Shown here: piece by piece, positions 1 to 9,394 of the stretch
Position numbering within the stretch: position 1 is the first letter of the stretch
How the letters are laid out: every line of letters starts with the position of its first letter
Assembly: GCF_003387155.1 (NCBI RefSeq)
Contig: NZ_QUMT01000009.1
Location: 1-48,051 of the forward strand
From: Roseateles depolymerans
GTDB lineage: Bacteria > Pseudomonadota > Gammaproteobacteria > Burkholderiales > Burkholderiaceae_C
Direction: 5' to 3'
DNA: 48,051 nt
The notes under the pieces: generated by a model
What the model was told of the DNA's origin: nothing
The model's input: only the letters and a program-made list of their open reading frames with translations
The model's database searches: none
Program-made: the position numbers and the translations under genes

Positions 1-989
1 ACGGTCGTCGGAGCGCTGGGGTTGCCTGCCTTGTCGATCTGCACGATCTGGATGGTGTTGGTCCCTTCGGTCAGGTCATTGGCGGAGATGCCAGTGCCGG
101 TGCCCGGTTGCCAGGTCACGCCACCATCGGTGCTGAAACGCCAGTCCGCATCGGACTCTGCGCTGATGCTGACCTTGCCGTCGGAGCCGATCACGATCGG
201 GTCAGCAGCCGTGCCAGTGCCGACTACAGCTCCCGTTTGCGAGCCGGTGCCCGAGTGGGTCACATCCAGCACCGGTGCCTCCGGTGCAGTCGTGTCCTTC
301 ACGACAGTAACGGTCGTCGGGGCGCTGGGGTTGCCCGCCTTGTCGATCTGAACGATCTGGATGGTGTTGTTGCCTTCGTTGAGCTCATCGGCAGGAATGC
401 CGGCTCCCGTGCCGGGTTTCCAAGTTACACCGCCGTCGGTGCTGTAGCTCCAGTCGCCACCATCTTGCGCGCCAATCTGGACGGAGCCGTCGGCGTTGAC
501 AATGATCGGGTCCGCCACAGTACCAGCACCAGTGTTTCCATTGCCAACGGGTACCACGACGGCAGGTACTCCGGCGGCAGAGTCCTTGCCAGCCCCGCCT
601 CCAGCGACGGCAGCAACACCGGCAACTGCGGCCGCGCCGGCGGCGACCGACAAAGTCGAAACGCCGCCAAACAAGGAGGTCGCGTTGGCAACCACTGAAG
701 CGGCCTGACCCGATTGGGCGCTCACCGCCATACCCTGGGCCACTTCCGCGGCCGCCGAGTTCACGCCGGCCTCGGCCGACGGTGCAGCAGACATTTCAGA
801 AGCTGACGCCTCGCCCGCTTCCGACGTTTCCGTCGCCGCCTGCGACGCTTGCTGCTCTTCCGACACCAAGTCTTGCTCATCGAGCTTGCGCTTGCGCAGT
901 GAGCCGGCGACCTTCGGCATGGGAGGTTGAGCCGGCAGCGCGGTGGACTGGAGAGAAGTGATCTGTTCCGGGGAGAGGGGCTTGTTCAT
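1..989 (-). CDS. Large repeat-containing surface adhesin-like protein (N-terminal part, runs off the window)
   Basis: Open from ATG at 989 down to the window edge, giving 329 residues without a stop. AAAGGA lies 5-6 nt before the ATG as ribosome binding site. Residues 1-105 are polar and rich in Ser, Ala, Glu and Gln. Residues about 106-133 form an Ala/Gly hydrophobic stretch, a layout often seen near the N-terminus of large Ig-like-repeat adhesins. From about residue 160 a 103-residue unit repeats (309 bp period, positions 1-20 against 310-329). It carries a D-G-G-V-T-W motif, then N-T-I-Q-I-V-Q-I-D-K-A-G-N-P-S-A-P-T-T. This matches the bacterial Ig-like repeats of biofilm adhesins. The C-terminal secretion signal would lie outside the window, so the export route cannot be told. 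No classical Sec signal peptide is seen. Neighbour on the right is a same-strand E1-like gene 394 bp away. Confidence 0.75.
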   Translation of the reverse strand, partial: MNKPLSPEQITSLQSTALPAQPPMPKVAGSLRKRKLDEQDLVSEEQQASQAATETSEAGEASASEMSAAPSAEAGVNSAAAEVAQGMAVSAQSGQAASVVANATSLFGGVSTLSVAAGAAAVAGVAAVAGGGAGKDSAAGVPAVVVPVGNGNTGAGTVADPIIVNADGSVQIGAQDGGDWSYSTDGGVTWKPGTGAGIPADELNEGNNTIQIVQIDKAGNPSAPTTVTVVKDTTAPEAPVLDVTHSGTGSQTGAVVGTGTAADPIVIGSDGKVSISAESDADWRFSTDGGVTWQPGTGTGISANDLTEGTNTIQIVQIDKAGNPSAPTT

Positions 990-1383
990 GATGTTCCTTT
1001 GACAGCGGAGGTTGCTTCCCGTTGAAGCGCCTTCGCAGTCTAGAAATCACCCTTCCCTCGCAGAATGGCCAAAACAAGCTAGCTCGTATGACCCACTAGC
1101 AAGGATTAGCTACCCAACTACCTGGTTCAACTGAAAACCGAAGCCGCGGTTGTCAGTCATCAAACTGATTGCATGCAAGACATGCGGCCCCCATCACCCC
1201 AGGCGAGGTGGCAACCCACCTATACAGGGCAGTGACGAGCTTGACTTCGCGTTGGCACGGGACCACCCAGCGTCCTCCCCACCAGGCGAGCACCCGCGTC
1301 AGCACCCAATCCAATCAGGCGGAAGCCATGTCGGTGAGACCGCCTTCACAGCCAGCCGGGACACCTTCACGCCGGCGTGTGCC
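990..1383. other. Intergenic region between the E1-like gene and the adhesin gene
   Basis: About 390 bp with no credible gene. It must hold the 3' end of the E1-like transcript and the promoter and leader of the adhesin gene. A short inverted repeat aggtgg-caac-ccacct sits at 1206-1221. A second one, aaccg-6 nt-cggtt at 1136-1151, is followed on the minus strand by TTTTC and could be a weak terminator. I could not pick a convincing -35/-10 pair. Short frames here on either strand have no family resemblance. Confidence 0.4.
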
Positions 1384-4300
1384 TCAAGAGCAGATCCCCC
1401 CAAGCGCCCTCCCCACCAGCGCCCTCTGCTGCTCCCCATGCACCACCGCCGAAGCCGTCGCCCCCGCCGCCGTCACCGGCCTTGACACCTCGCTCAGCCT
1501 CAGCCGCTCCGACCCGCTCACCAGCGCCTGCAGCTCATCCCGCACCACCGGCCAGGCGCCCTGATTGCGGGTCTCCTCCTGCACCCACACCAAGGACGTC
1601 GCCGCCGGATATCCCTTCAACACATCCGCCAGCTCGTCCGACGGAAACGGATACAGCCGCTCCACCCTGACCAGCGCCACCTCCCGCGCCTCACTCACGG
1701 GCAGCGATGCGCGTGCCGACAGAAGGTCGTAATAAACCTTGCCGCTGCACACCAGCACCCGCTGCACCTGGGCCCGCACCGCCGCCTCATCATCGATCAC
1801 CGGCTGGAACCGTGCCCCGGCCAGCGCTTCCAGCGTCGTGTGGCTGCGCGGCTCGCCCAGCAGGACCGCCTTGGGCGTCATCACCACCAGCGGCTTCTTC
1901 ACCGGATCCAGCGCCTGCTGAAGCAGCAGCAACGCCCACTGCGCCGCGGTGGACGGCATCGCCACGCGCAGGTTGTCCGCACCGCACAGCAGCAGGATGC
2001 GCGTCAGGAAGGCATTGGAATGTTCCGGCCCAACGCCTTCATACCCATGCGGCAGCAGCACCGTCAACCCGCTCACAGATCCCCACTTCTCCTCTCCACA
2101 GCTGAGATATTGATCCAGGAAGACCTGTGCCCCATTCACGAAGTCGCCAAACTGGGCTTCCCACACCGTCATCGCCGACGGCGCTGCGACGCTGTGCCCA
2201 TACTCAAAGCCCAACACCGCCTCCTCCGACAGGATGGAGTTGTGCACCTCCAGTGACGCCTTCGCCGTGAAGTGAGACAACGGCATCCATTGGGCCGGGC
2301 CCGATGCCGACTGGTTGTGCCACACCGCATGCCGATGCATGAAGGTGCCCCGCTGAACATCCAGGCCGGAGATGCGCAGTGGCACGCCCGCCGACAGCGT
2401 CAGCGCATGCGCGATCGATTCGGCCGTGCACCAGTCGATGGCCTCGGGTCGCCCTTGCGGGGTGAGTTCACCCACCGCGAGCCGCTGCCATCGTGCGGCG
2501 AGACGGGCCAACAACGGATGCGGCTCGAAGGCTGTCGGCACATCGGCCAGGTTGGCCAGCACCCAGCGCAGCGCATCCGCGTCCGGCATGGTGCCAACAG
2601 GCGCGGCGGCCTGGGGCGCAGGCAGGGACGCGGGCCATGGAATGCCCGCCAGCGATCGCGGCGCGCTCCCGATGTCCGCAGGCGCCCCCTGGGTCTGCAT
2701 GCCCTCATCGCCGCGCCTGGCGCGCTGCGCTTGCGGCGCTTCCTGCACTGCTGTGGACGCCTTGGCGCCAGGCATCGGATGTCCCGGCGCCCGCAGCACC
2801 GCTGGATCGAACACCTCCAGCGCCTGCAAGGCCGCATGGGCAGCGGCGTCAGTCAGGACCCCTCGCGCGACCAGCCTGTGTGCATAGCGGGTCGCGACAC
2901 CCGGTTGCTCCGGCATCTGCGCATACAACCGGGGCGCGGTCAGCATCGGTTCATCATGCTCGGAATGCCCCAGCCGCCGGAAGCCGACCAGGTCGATGAC
3001 CACGTCCGTCCCGAAGCGGGCGCGATAGTCCACCGCCATCGCCGCCACGCGCAGCACGGCCTCCGGGTCGCTGGCACTCACCCGCAGCACCGGTGCATCC
3101 ACCGTGCGGGTCACATCGGTGCAGAAGCGTGACTGCTCCGGGTCCATGCGGTTGGGCTCGGTGAAGCCCACCTGGTTGTTGATGATGATGTGGATGACGC
3201 CGCCCACCTCATACCCCGTCTTGAGGCCCAGGGCCAGCGTCTCCATCACCACCCCCTGCCCGGCGAAGGCGGCATCTCCGTGCATCATCACCGGCAGGCA
3301 GCGCTGCGCCGGAAGGCGACCTGCGCTCAGCGCCTGAGCAGCCGCAAGGCTTCGCCCCGCGCCGTGCTGGAGATTGCTGCCGCGCGCCATGCCCACCACC
3401 ACCGGATAGACGCTTTGCAGGTGCGATGGATTGCTGGCCAGGGTGACCGCCATCGCCCCGTGCGGGGTGCTCACGTCGTAGCGTCCGCCGAGGTGATAGA
3501 CCAGGTCCTTCTGCCGCTCCGGATGCGCCGGCTGCGGCTCGAAGAAATCCATGATCTCGTCCACCGGATGCCCCAGCAGGTTGGCCAGCACATTGACCCG
3601 GCCCCGATGCGGCATGCCCATGACGCAGCGGGAGATGCCCTGTGACGCCGCCCTCGCCAGCACCGCCTCCAGCAGTGGAATCAAGGCCTCATGCCCCTCC
3701 AGCGAGAAGCGCTTGCCATGGGGGTAGCGCCGCGACAGGAAGCGCTCCCACCCTTCCACCTGCGCGAGGCGCCGGAGGAGATGTTCAGCACGCTCAGCAA
3801 CCAGGGAGGGCTCGGCGGACTCACTGGAATGAGCGTCCCCCTCCAACTTGGGCGATTCCGCCGCTGCAGCGCGTTCAGCACTCGGGCCCGTCTGGCGTCG
3901 ATCCGCCGCTACTCGGTCAGCGAACGCGCCCGTGGCATCCTCCGTCTCGAACTGCTGATACAGCCAGGCGCGTCGCTGTTCATCGCGCACCGCTGTGACG
4001 TCCAGCGCCACCGTGCCGCAGTACCAATGCCGCAGACGCTGGTGCAGGTCCTTGGCCTTTGTGGCGCCCAGCACCGGACGCTGGTCCTCGCTCAGCGCCG
4101 TGTCATCGCTCAGGCCGAACTGGGCCAGCGTCGGCCCATCGCCCGACCCGACGGACCACGCGGAGCCGTCCCCATCCGGTGCCTCCTGCGGAGCCAGGGG
4201 ATCCAGCCGGGCGAAACGATGCCCGTGCCAGCGATAAGTCTCGATAAATGCGGCCACACCCGGCCGCAGTTGCGGAGCGTGGGCGTGGGCGTGGGCCTGC

Positions 4301-4386
4301 GCCACGCCCGCACCAGTGTCGGCATCGCGATCACAACGACGTGCCGGCGCCCACACGGGCCCGACGGAAAGGCGGTTCACTGACAT
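1384..4386 (-). CDS. Divergent orphan 2-oxoglutarate dehydrogenase E1-like thiamine-diphosphate enzyme
   Basis: A 1000-residue protein whose whole length follows the SucA family: oxidative decarboxylation of 2-oxoglutarate with thiamine diphosphate. Catalytic landmarks are kept: GMPHRGR with His260, YHLGG with His298, GDAAFAGQG with Asp371, NNQVGFT (403-409) for cofactor and Mg2+, GHSEHDEP (about 473-480), and GPEHSN near residue 785. ATG at 4386 has GGGAG 5-6 nt upstream. Oddities: the first 40 residues are Arg/Ala/His-rich, with AHAHAHA, and lack the usual N-terminal E2-docking helix. About 40 extra residues lie near 150-195, and a Pro/Ala/Gln-rich linker lies at about 535-600. At 1000 residues it is longer than the usual 930-950. 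No sucB or lpd is nearby, whereas the normal sucA lies in sucA-sucB-lpd. I infer a second, stand-alone E1 whose substrate or partner may differ. The family call is firm; the exact role is open. Confidence 0.85.
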   Translation of the reverse strand: MSVNRLSVGPVWAPARRCDRDADTGAGVAQAHAHAHAPQLRPGVAAFIETYRWHGHRFARLDPLAPQEAPDGDGSAWSVGSGDGPTLAQFGLSDDTALSEDQRPVLGATKAKDLHQRLRHWYCGTVALDVTAVRDEQRRAWLYQQFETEDATGAFADRVAADRRQTGPSAERAAAAESPKLEGDAHSSESAEPSLVAERAEHLLRRLAQVEGWERFLSRRYPHGKRFSLEGHEALIPLLEAVLARAASQGISRCVMGMPHRGRVNVLANLLGHPVDEIMDFFEPQPAHPERQKDLVYHLGGRYDVSTPHGAMAVTLASNPSHLQSVYPVVVGMARGSNLQHGAGRSLAAAQALSAGRLPAQRCLPVMMHGDAAFAGQGVVMETLALGLKTGYEVGGVIHIIINNQVGFTEPNRMDPEQSRFCTDVTRTVDAPVLRVSASDPEAVLRVAAMAVDYRARFGTDVVIDLVGFRRLGHSEHDEPMLTAPRLYAQMPEQPGVATRYAHRLVARGVLTDAAAHAALQALEVFDPAVLRAPGHPMPGAKASTAVQEAPQAQRARRGDEGMQTQGAPADIGSAPRSLAGIPWPASLPAPQAAAPVGTMPDADALRWVLANLADVPTAFEPHPLLARLAARWQRLAVGELTPQGRPEAIDWCTAESIAHALTLSAGVPLRISGLDVQRGTFMHRHAVWHNQSASGPAQWMPLSHFTAKASLEVHNSILSEEAVLGFEYGHSVAAPSAMTVWEAQFGDFVNGAQVFLDQYLSCGEEKWGSVSGLTVLLPHGYEGVGPEHSNAFLTRILLLCGADNLRVAMPSTAAQWALLLLQQALDPVKKPLVVMTPKAVLLGEPRSHTTLEALAGARFQPVIDDEAAVRAQVQRVLVCSGKVYYDLLSARASLPVSEAREVALVRVERLYPFPSDELADVLKGYPAATSLVWVQEETRNQGAWPVVRDELQALVSGSERLRLSEVSRPVTAAGATASAVVHGEQQRALVGRALGGICS

Positions 4387-4587
4387 ATCAACTCCCTTGA
4401 GCGATCAACAAGACCCAGCGATCGGCCAGGGATCTCCGTCAACGCTCGAAACGGCGTCTTGTGCCCGCAGACCGTCGCCAGGCGAAGGGCTGCTGAAGGC
4501 GGTCGGATCCTCCCGGCCTTGCGGATGCCAGCTCTGCGGCCGGCTCGATGCTTGTCCCCTTCCCTATCCCCTTCCGAACAGCGGCCG

Positions 4588-6129
4588 TCAGACCGCGAAG
4601 GTGCGCACCGCGTCGTTCAACTGACGCGCCTGCTCCTGCAGCGCGCGGGCGGCTGCGGTGCTCTGCTCCACCATGGCGGCGTTCTTCTGCGTGGAATCGT
4701 CCATCTGCACCACCGCCACATTGACCTGCTCGATGCCGGCGCTCTGCTCCTGGCTGGACGCGGTGATCTCGGCCACGATGTGGCTGACCTGCCGGATGCT
4801 GCTGACCACCTGGGCCATGGTGCTGCCGGCCTGCTCCACCATGCGGCTGCCTGCGTCCACGTGCTGGACGGAGTCATCGATCAGGCGCTTGATCTCCTTG
4901 GCCGCCGTGGCGCTGCGCTGCGCCAGGCTGCGCACCTCCGACGCGACCACCGCAAAACCGCGGCCTTGCTCACCGGCGCGGGCGGCCTCGACCGCTGCAT
5001 TGAGGGCGAGGATGTTGGTCTGGAAGGCGATGCCGTCGATGACGCTGATGATCTCGACAATGCGGCGCGACGCGGTGGCGATGGAATTCATCGTCTCCAC
5101 CACCTGCCCCACCGCCTGCCCGCCCTCGGTGGCGATGTGGGAGGCGGACGAGGCCGAGCTGTTGGCCTGATGGGCATGGTCCGCACTCAGTCGCACGGCG
5201 GCGGTGAGCTGCTCCATGGCCGCAGCGGTTTCCTGCAGGGCAGAGGCCTGCTGCTCGGTACGGGCGGACAGGTCCTGGTTGCCCTGCGCGACTTCCTGGG
5301 CCGCATTGGCGATGGTGTCGGCACCGCTGCGCACATCGGTCACGATGCGATGCAGGTTGACCACCATGTTCTGCAGCGCCGTCATCAGGCGGGCCACCTC
5401 GTCCTTGCCTTCGACCTGGATCCGATAGGTGAGGTCCCCGGCCGCGACCGATTCGGCCAGATGGATGGCACGGTCGATCGGCACGGTGATCGAGCGGGTG
5501 ATCAGGATCGCGGTCGCCACGCCGCCCAGCAGGGCCAGCGCGGAGGCGATGATCATGTTCCGCTTGGCGGCGGCGGAGCGATCGTTGGCATCGGTCACGT
5601 CGTCTTCCATGCTCTGCGCCTGGTAGTTCACCATCTTGTCGATCAGCGCGTAATAGCGGGCCTGCGGGCCGGCCATCTGTTCCTGGTAGACCGCCAGGGC
5701 GCCCTCCCGGTCACCGGCGGCCAGCAGGTCGAAGACCTTGCGCACGACGGCGCCGTATTCCTTGCGGGCGACGGACTGCTCCTCAAAGAGCCGCTTGCTC
5801 TCGTCGCTGCTGAGCATCTTCTCGAGCTTGGCCAGGTTCTCCGAATTGGTCTGACGGATGGCGGCGTACTCATCCATGTATTTCTTGGTCGCTTCGGGCG
5901 TGCTGGACAGCAGCAGGCGTCCGATGGTGATGGCACCGCGATCCCCCACGCTCTTGACCTGCGTGGTCAGGGCAATCAGTGCATAGCGGTCTTCGACGAC
6001 GGTACTCATCGTGCGGTTGACGCCATTGATGACACCGATCCCGACCGCCAGGATGACCAGCAGCAGGGCAAAGGTGACAGCGAAAGCGATGGCCAGGCGG
6101 GTGCCAATGCGAAGGTCGGCCAGTTTCAT
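4588..6129 (-). CDS. Methyl-accepting chemotaxis protein (Tar/Tsr-like, 4HB sensor)
   Basis: 513 residues with the standard chemoreceptor layout. TM1 is about 12-34. A periplasmic four-helix-bundle sensor of about 155 residues follows, then TM2 about 191-210. A HAMP domain spans about 211-265, followed by a long cytoplasmic coiled coil. The signalling hairpin tip (about 362-400) contains [21 protein letters not shown], the part that contacts CheA/CheW and is near universal. Glu/Gln-rich methylation helices flank it. The C-terminus ends [11 protein letters not shown] without a CheR-binding NWETF-type pentapeptide, so adaptation enzymes would dock elsewhere or on other receptors. The ligand cannot be read from sequence. 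No che genes are adjacent; it is an isolated receptor gene followed about 200 bp later by the E1-like gene. Confidence 0.93.
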   Translation of the reverse strand: MKLADLRIGTRLAIAFAVTFALLLVILAVGIGVINGVNRTMSTVVEDRYALIALTTQVKSVGDRGAITIGRLLLSSTPEATKKYMDEYAAIRQTNSENLAKLEKMLSSDESKRLFEEQSVARKEYGAVVRKVFDLLAAGDREGALAVYQEQMAGPQARYYALIDKMVNYQAQSMEDDVTDANDRSAAAKRNMIIASALALLGGVATAILITRSITVPIDRAIHLAESVAAGDLTYRIQVEGKDEVARLMTALQNMVVNLHRIVTDVRSGADTIANAAQEVAQGNQDLSARTEQQASALQETAAAMEQLTAAVRLSADHAHQANSSASSASHIATEGGQAVGQVVETMNSIATASRRIVEIISVIDGIAFQTNILALNAAVEAARAGEQGRGFAVVASEVRSLAQRSATAAKEIKRLIDDSVQHVDAGSRMVEQAGSTMAQVVSSIRQVSHIVAEITASSQEQSAGIEQVNVAVVQMDDSTQKNAAMVEQSTAAARALQEQARQLNDAVRTFAV

Positions 6130-6198
6130 GAAAGCAGCTCCCAGGACAGTGAGTTATTGGAAATGTCCCGCTATCAAACCATTGCTTACATTTGGCTG

Positions 6199-6227
6199 TC
6201 TAGCCTGTAACCACACACAACTGTCAA
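6199..6227 (-). promoter_or_regulatory. Candidate promoter of the chemoreceptor gene
   Basis: On the minus strand a perfect -35 TTGACA (6222-6227) is followed after 17 bp by GCTAGA (6199-6204), a poor -10. It lies about 70 bp upstream of the ATG at 6129. The flagellar sigma-28 consensus was looked for and not seen. Confidence 0.35.
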
Positions 6228-6380
6228 TCCCCTGATTCAAGTGGTAGAGGTAGGCAGTTGTTCACAACTGGGAAGGGCATTTGGTCTGTCACCCGCCCGT
6301 CATTTCTCCATGCGGAATGACCCTGTGGTGTTCGAGAGACTGCGGTTGCGCTTCATGAAATTCACTCTCCGTACAGACAT

Positions 6381-6404
6381 AAAAAAAGCTCCCCGAAGGG
6401 AGCT
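6381..6404 (-). terminator. Intrinsic terminator after the flavin oxidoreductase gene
   Basis: On the minus strand AGCTCCC-TTCG-GGGAGCT forms a perfect 7-bp stem with a UUCG loop, followed by seven T. It lies 20 bp past the stop codon at 6425 and closes the etfB-etfA-acd-oxidoreductase unit. Confidence 0.92.
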
Positions 6405-6424
6405 CTCGTGACGCTTGGCAACGA

Positions 6425-7387
6425 TTAGGCGGCGGCAAGACCCAGTCGCTGGCGAGCGGCCTGATATTCGCGCCCGAAACGCGCCACCAGCTCGCCGGCG
6501 GGCAGCACTTCGCGGATGGCACCGATACCCTGCCCGCTGCCCCAGATGTCCTTCCAGGCCTTGGCCGCCGCGCCACCCCCGAAGTTCATCTTGGTCGGAT
6601 CGCTTTCCGGCAGGTTGTCCGGATCCAGGCCCGCCTTGACGATCGAGCCCTTGAGGTAGTTGCCGTGCACGCCGGTGAACAGGTTGCTGTAGACGATGTC
6701 GTCGCTGTTGCTGTCCACGATCATCTGCTTGTAGTCATCGCTGGCGCGGGCTTCTTCCGTCGCGATGAAGGCCGAGCCGATGTAGGCCAGGTCCGCGCCC
6801 GCAGCCTGCGCCGCCAGGATGGCGTCGCCGCTGGCAATCGAGCCGGACAGCGCCAGCGGCCCCTGGAACCACTCACGGATCTCCTGGATCAGCGCAAACG
6901 GGCTCTTCACGCCGGCGTGTCCACCCGCCCCGGCCGCCACGGCGATCAGCCCGTCGGCGCCCTTCTCCACCGCCTTGTGGGCAAACTTGTTGTTGATGAT
7001 GTCGTGCAGGACGATGCCGCCCCAGCTGTGCACCGCGGCATTGACGTCCTCACGGGCGCCCAGCGAGGTGATGACGATGGGCACCTTGTACTTGGCGCAC
7101 ATTTCCATGTCGTGCTCGAGCCGGTCATTGCTCTTGTGCACGATCTGGTTGATGGCGAAGGGCGCGGCCGGAGACTCGGGGTGGGCACGGTCATGCGCCG
7201 CCAGGGTCTCGGTGATTTCGGCCAGCCAGTCCTCCAGTTGCTCCGCCGGACGCGCATTGAGCGCAGGCATGGAGCCCACGATCCCGGCCTTGCACTGGGC
7301 AATGACCAGCTTCGGGTTGCTGATGATGAACAGCGGCGAGCCGATGACCGGCAGGCGCAGGGTGTTGAACAGCGGGGGAAGTGCCAC
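6425..7387 (-). CDS. Nitronate monooxygenase-family FMN oxidoreductase
   Basis: 320 residues of the 2-nitropropane dioxygenase/nitronate monooxygenase family, FMN-dependent TIM-barrel enzymes. Supporting motifs are the N-terminal PVIGSPLFIISNPKLV, GADGLIAVAAGAGGHAG (with the family GxGGHxG loop at 153-159, whose His is the usual catalytic base), and the phosphate-binding stretch GSIASGDAILAAQAAGADL followed by YIGSAF. Start is GTG at 7387; AGGAGA lies 7 nt upstream and decides this start. It is the last gene of a four-gene minus-strand run after an acyl-CoA dehydrogenase (60 bp gap) and is followed by a strong terminator. In such contexts these proteins often act as NAD(P)H:quinone or other flavin reductases rather than on nitronates, so I leave the substrate open. 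Confidence 0.88.
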   Translation of the reverse strand: MALPPLFNTLRLPVIGSPLFIISNPKLVIAQCKAGIVGSMPALNARPAEQLEDWLAEITETLAAHDRAHPESPAAPFAINQIVHKSNDRLEHDMEMCAKYKVPIVITSLGAREDVNAAVHSWGGIVLHDIINNKFAHKAVEKGADGLIAVAAGAGGHAGVKSPFALIQEIREWFQGPLALSGSIASGDAILAAQAAGADLAYIGSAFIATEEARASDDYKQMIVDSNSDDIVYSNLFTGVHGNYLKGSIVKAGLDPDNLPESDPTKMNFGGGAAAKAWKDIWGSGQGIGAIREVLPAGELVARFGREYQAARQRLGLAAA

Positions 7388-7447
7388 CTCGTGTCTCCTC
7401 GTGGTGAAAGACGGATTGTTTGAACCGTTGCTGGGGCTGGGGCGGAA

Positions 7448-9241
7448 TCAGAACGCGTCGATGGGCAGGGCCATGACGCTGTCGGCGCCATGCACCACCG
7501 CATCGCGCAGCGACTGGCACCGCGGCAGGATGTGTTCAGCGTAGAACCGCGCCGTGGTGATCTTGGCCTGCATGAACTCGACGTCCTCGCCAGCTGCCAG
7601 CAGCTCCTGCGCGGCCAGCAGCGAGCGGGCCAGCTGCCAGCCGGCCACCAGGTTGCCCGCCAGCATCAGGTAGGGCACCGAGCCGGCAAAGGCCGCATTG
7701 GGCTTGGACTTGCCATGCGCAGCCACGAAATCCACCACCTGCACAAAGGACGCACGGGCCTGCGCCAGCGATTGACGCACCGCCAGCGCGGCCGCGCTGG
7801 CATTGGCGGCCAGCGCGCCTTCGGTCTCCTCGATCTGCGCGGCCAGGCTGCGCGCAAAGGCGCCGCCGTCGCGCATCGTCTTGCGGCCCACCAGGTCATT
7901 GGCCTGGATGGCGGTGGTGCCCTCGTAGATGGGCAGGATGCGCGCGTCACGGTAGTACTGCGCCGCGCCGGTTTCCTCGATGAAGCCCATGCCGCCATGG
8001 ACCTGCACGCCCAGCGAGGTCACCTCCAGGCTCATCTCGGTGCTGTAGCCCTTGACCAGCGGCACCATGAATTCGTAGAAGTTTTGCGCTTCCTTGCGGG
8101 CCTGTTCATCGCTGTGATGATGGGCGATGTCATAGGCCGCAGCCGCGTCGATGGCCATGGCGCGGCAGCCTTCCACCAGCGCGCGCTGGGTCATCAGCAT
8201 GCGGCGCACATCCGGGTGATGGATGATGGCGACCGGCCCGGCGGCGGAGCCGTCCACCGGGCGCGACTGCACCCGGTCCTTGGCATAGGCCACTGCCTTC
8301 TGATAGGCCCGATCCGCCACCGCCAGGCCCTGCACGCCCACGCCAAAACGGGCGGCGTTCATCATGATGAACATGTACTCCAGGCCGCGGTTCTCTTCAC
8401 CGATCAACGTGCCGATGGCGCCGCCGTGATCGCCGAACTGCAGCACCGCCGTCGGGCTGGCCTTGATGCCTAGCTTGTGCTCGATGGAGACGCAGTGCAC
8501 GTCGTTGCGGGCCCCCAGCGATCCGTCTTCCTTCACCAGGAACTTCGGAACCAGGAACAGGCTGATGCCCTTCACGCCCTCCGGCGCTCCCGGCACGCGC
8601 GCCAGCACCAGATGGACGATGTTGTCCGTCATGTCGTGCTCGCCCCAGGTGATGTAGATCTTGGTGCCGAAGATCTTGTAGGTGCCGTCGCCCTGCGGCT
8701 CGGCGCGGCTGCGCACCAGCGCCAGGTCGGAGCCGGCCTGCGGCTCGGTCAGGTTCATCGTGCCGGTCCATTCACCGGACAGCAGACGGGGAATGAACAG
8801 CTGTTTCTGCTGCTCGGTGCCGGCCACCAGCAGCGCTTCCACCGCGCCGTCGGTCAGCAGCGGGCACAGGGCAAAGCTCACATTGGCCGCCTGGACCATT
8901 TCCGCGCAGCCGGTGCCGATGGTCTTGGGCAGACCCTGTCCGCCGTAGGCCTCGGGATGCTGCAGCCCCTGCCAGCCGCCTTCGGCGTATTGGCGGAAGG
9001 CGTCCTTGAAGCCGGGCGTGGCGAAGACCTGACCGTCCTTCCAGAACGACGGGTTCCGGTCGCCCTCGACATTCAGCGGTGCAATGACATCCTCATTGAG
9101 CTTGGCCGCCTCTTCCAGCACCGCCTGCGCGGTGTCCAGGCCGTGATCGGCGAAGGCGGGGATCTGCTCGGCGAGGGTCTGCAGGCCGGCCAGTGCCTGC
9201 ATGTCAAACAGCATGTCCTTGATCGGGGCGCGGTATGTCAT
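7448..9241 (-). CDS. Acyl-CoA dehydrogenase (about 600-residue type with extra C-terminal domain)
   Basis: 597 residues. It contains the acyl-CoA dehydrogenase N-terminal, middle and C-terminal domains plus an extra C-terminal helical domain. This is the DmdC/AcdA-like group, not the 380-residue short-chain type. Visible motifs are TEPQAGSDLA in the middle domain (FAD/substrate contact) and GGMGFIEETGAAQYYRDARILPI, including the Y-R-D-A-R-I segment near the flavin; I-Y-E-G-T-T-A-I-Q follows and carries the probable catalytic Glu. Start: ATG at 9241 (MTYRAPIKD) with GGAGA about 9 nt upstream; a longer frame to 9340 lacks such a site. It lies 153 bp after etfA and would pass electrons to that ETF. 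Likely role is the first oxidation of fatty or related acyl-CoA; chain-length preference cannot be read. Confidence 0.93.
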   Translation of the reverse strand: MTYRAPIKDMLFDMQALAGLQTLAEQIPAFADHGLDTAQAVLEEAAKLNEDVIAPLNVEGDRNPSFWKDGQVFATPGFKDAFRQYAEGGWQGLQHPEAYGGQGLPKTIGTGCAEMVQAANVSFALCPLLTDGAVEALLVAGTEQQKQLFIPRLLSGEWTGTMNLTEPQAGSDLALVRSRAEPQGDGTYKIFGTKIYITWGEHDMTDNIVHLVLARVPGAPEGVKGISLFLVPKFLVKEDGSLGARNDVHCVSIEHKLGIKASPTAVLQFGDHGGAIGTLIGEENRGLEYMFIMMNAARFGVGVQGLAVADRAYQKAVAYAKDRVQSRPVDGSAAGPVAIIHHPDVRRMLMTQRALVEGCRAMAIDAAAAYDIAHHHSDEQARKEAQNFYEFMVPLVKGYSTEMSLEVTSLGVQVHGGMGFIEETGAAQYYRDARILPIYEGTTAIQANDLVGRKTMRDGGAFARSLAAQIEETEGALAANASAAALAVRQSLAQARASFVQVVDFVAAHGKSKPNAAFAGSVPYLMLAGNLVAGWQLARSLLAAQELLAAGEDVEFMQAKITTARFYAEHILPRCQSLRDAVVHGADSVMALPIDAF

Positions 9242-9394
9242 GGTCTTGTCTCCGGATGAAAAAAGAGCGCCGCGTATCGACAACGGGGCGCCCTGGATCG
9301 GTCGGCAAGACAGGCAGGCTCGAGTCCGCCTCGAGTCCACCCGCCTTGCGGTGGCCGTGGCCGCAGGCCCTTGGGGCGATGCGGCAAGGCGCGC

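Noticed and set aside
4459-6210. 583-codon plus-strand frame opposite the chemoreceptor
   Set aside because: Antisense shadow, His/Asp/Gly-rich; no ribosome binding site or motif.
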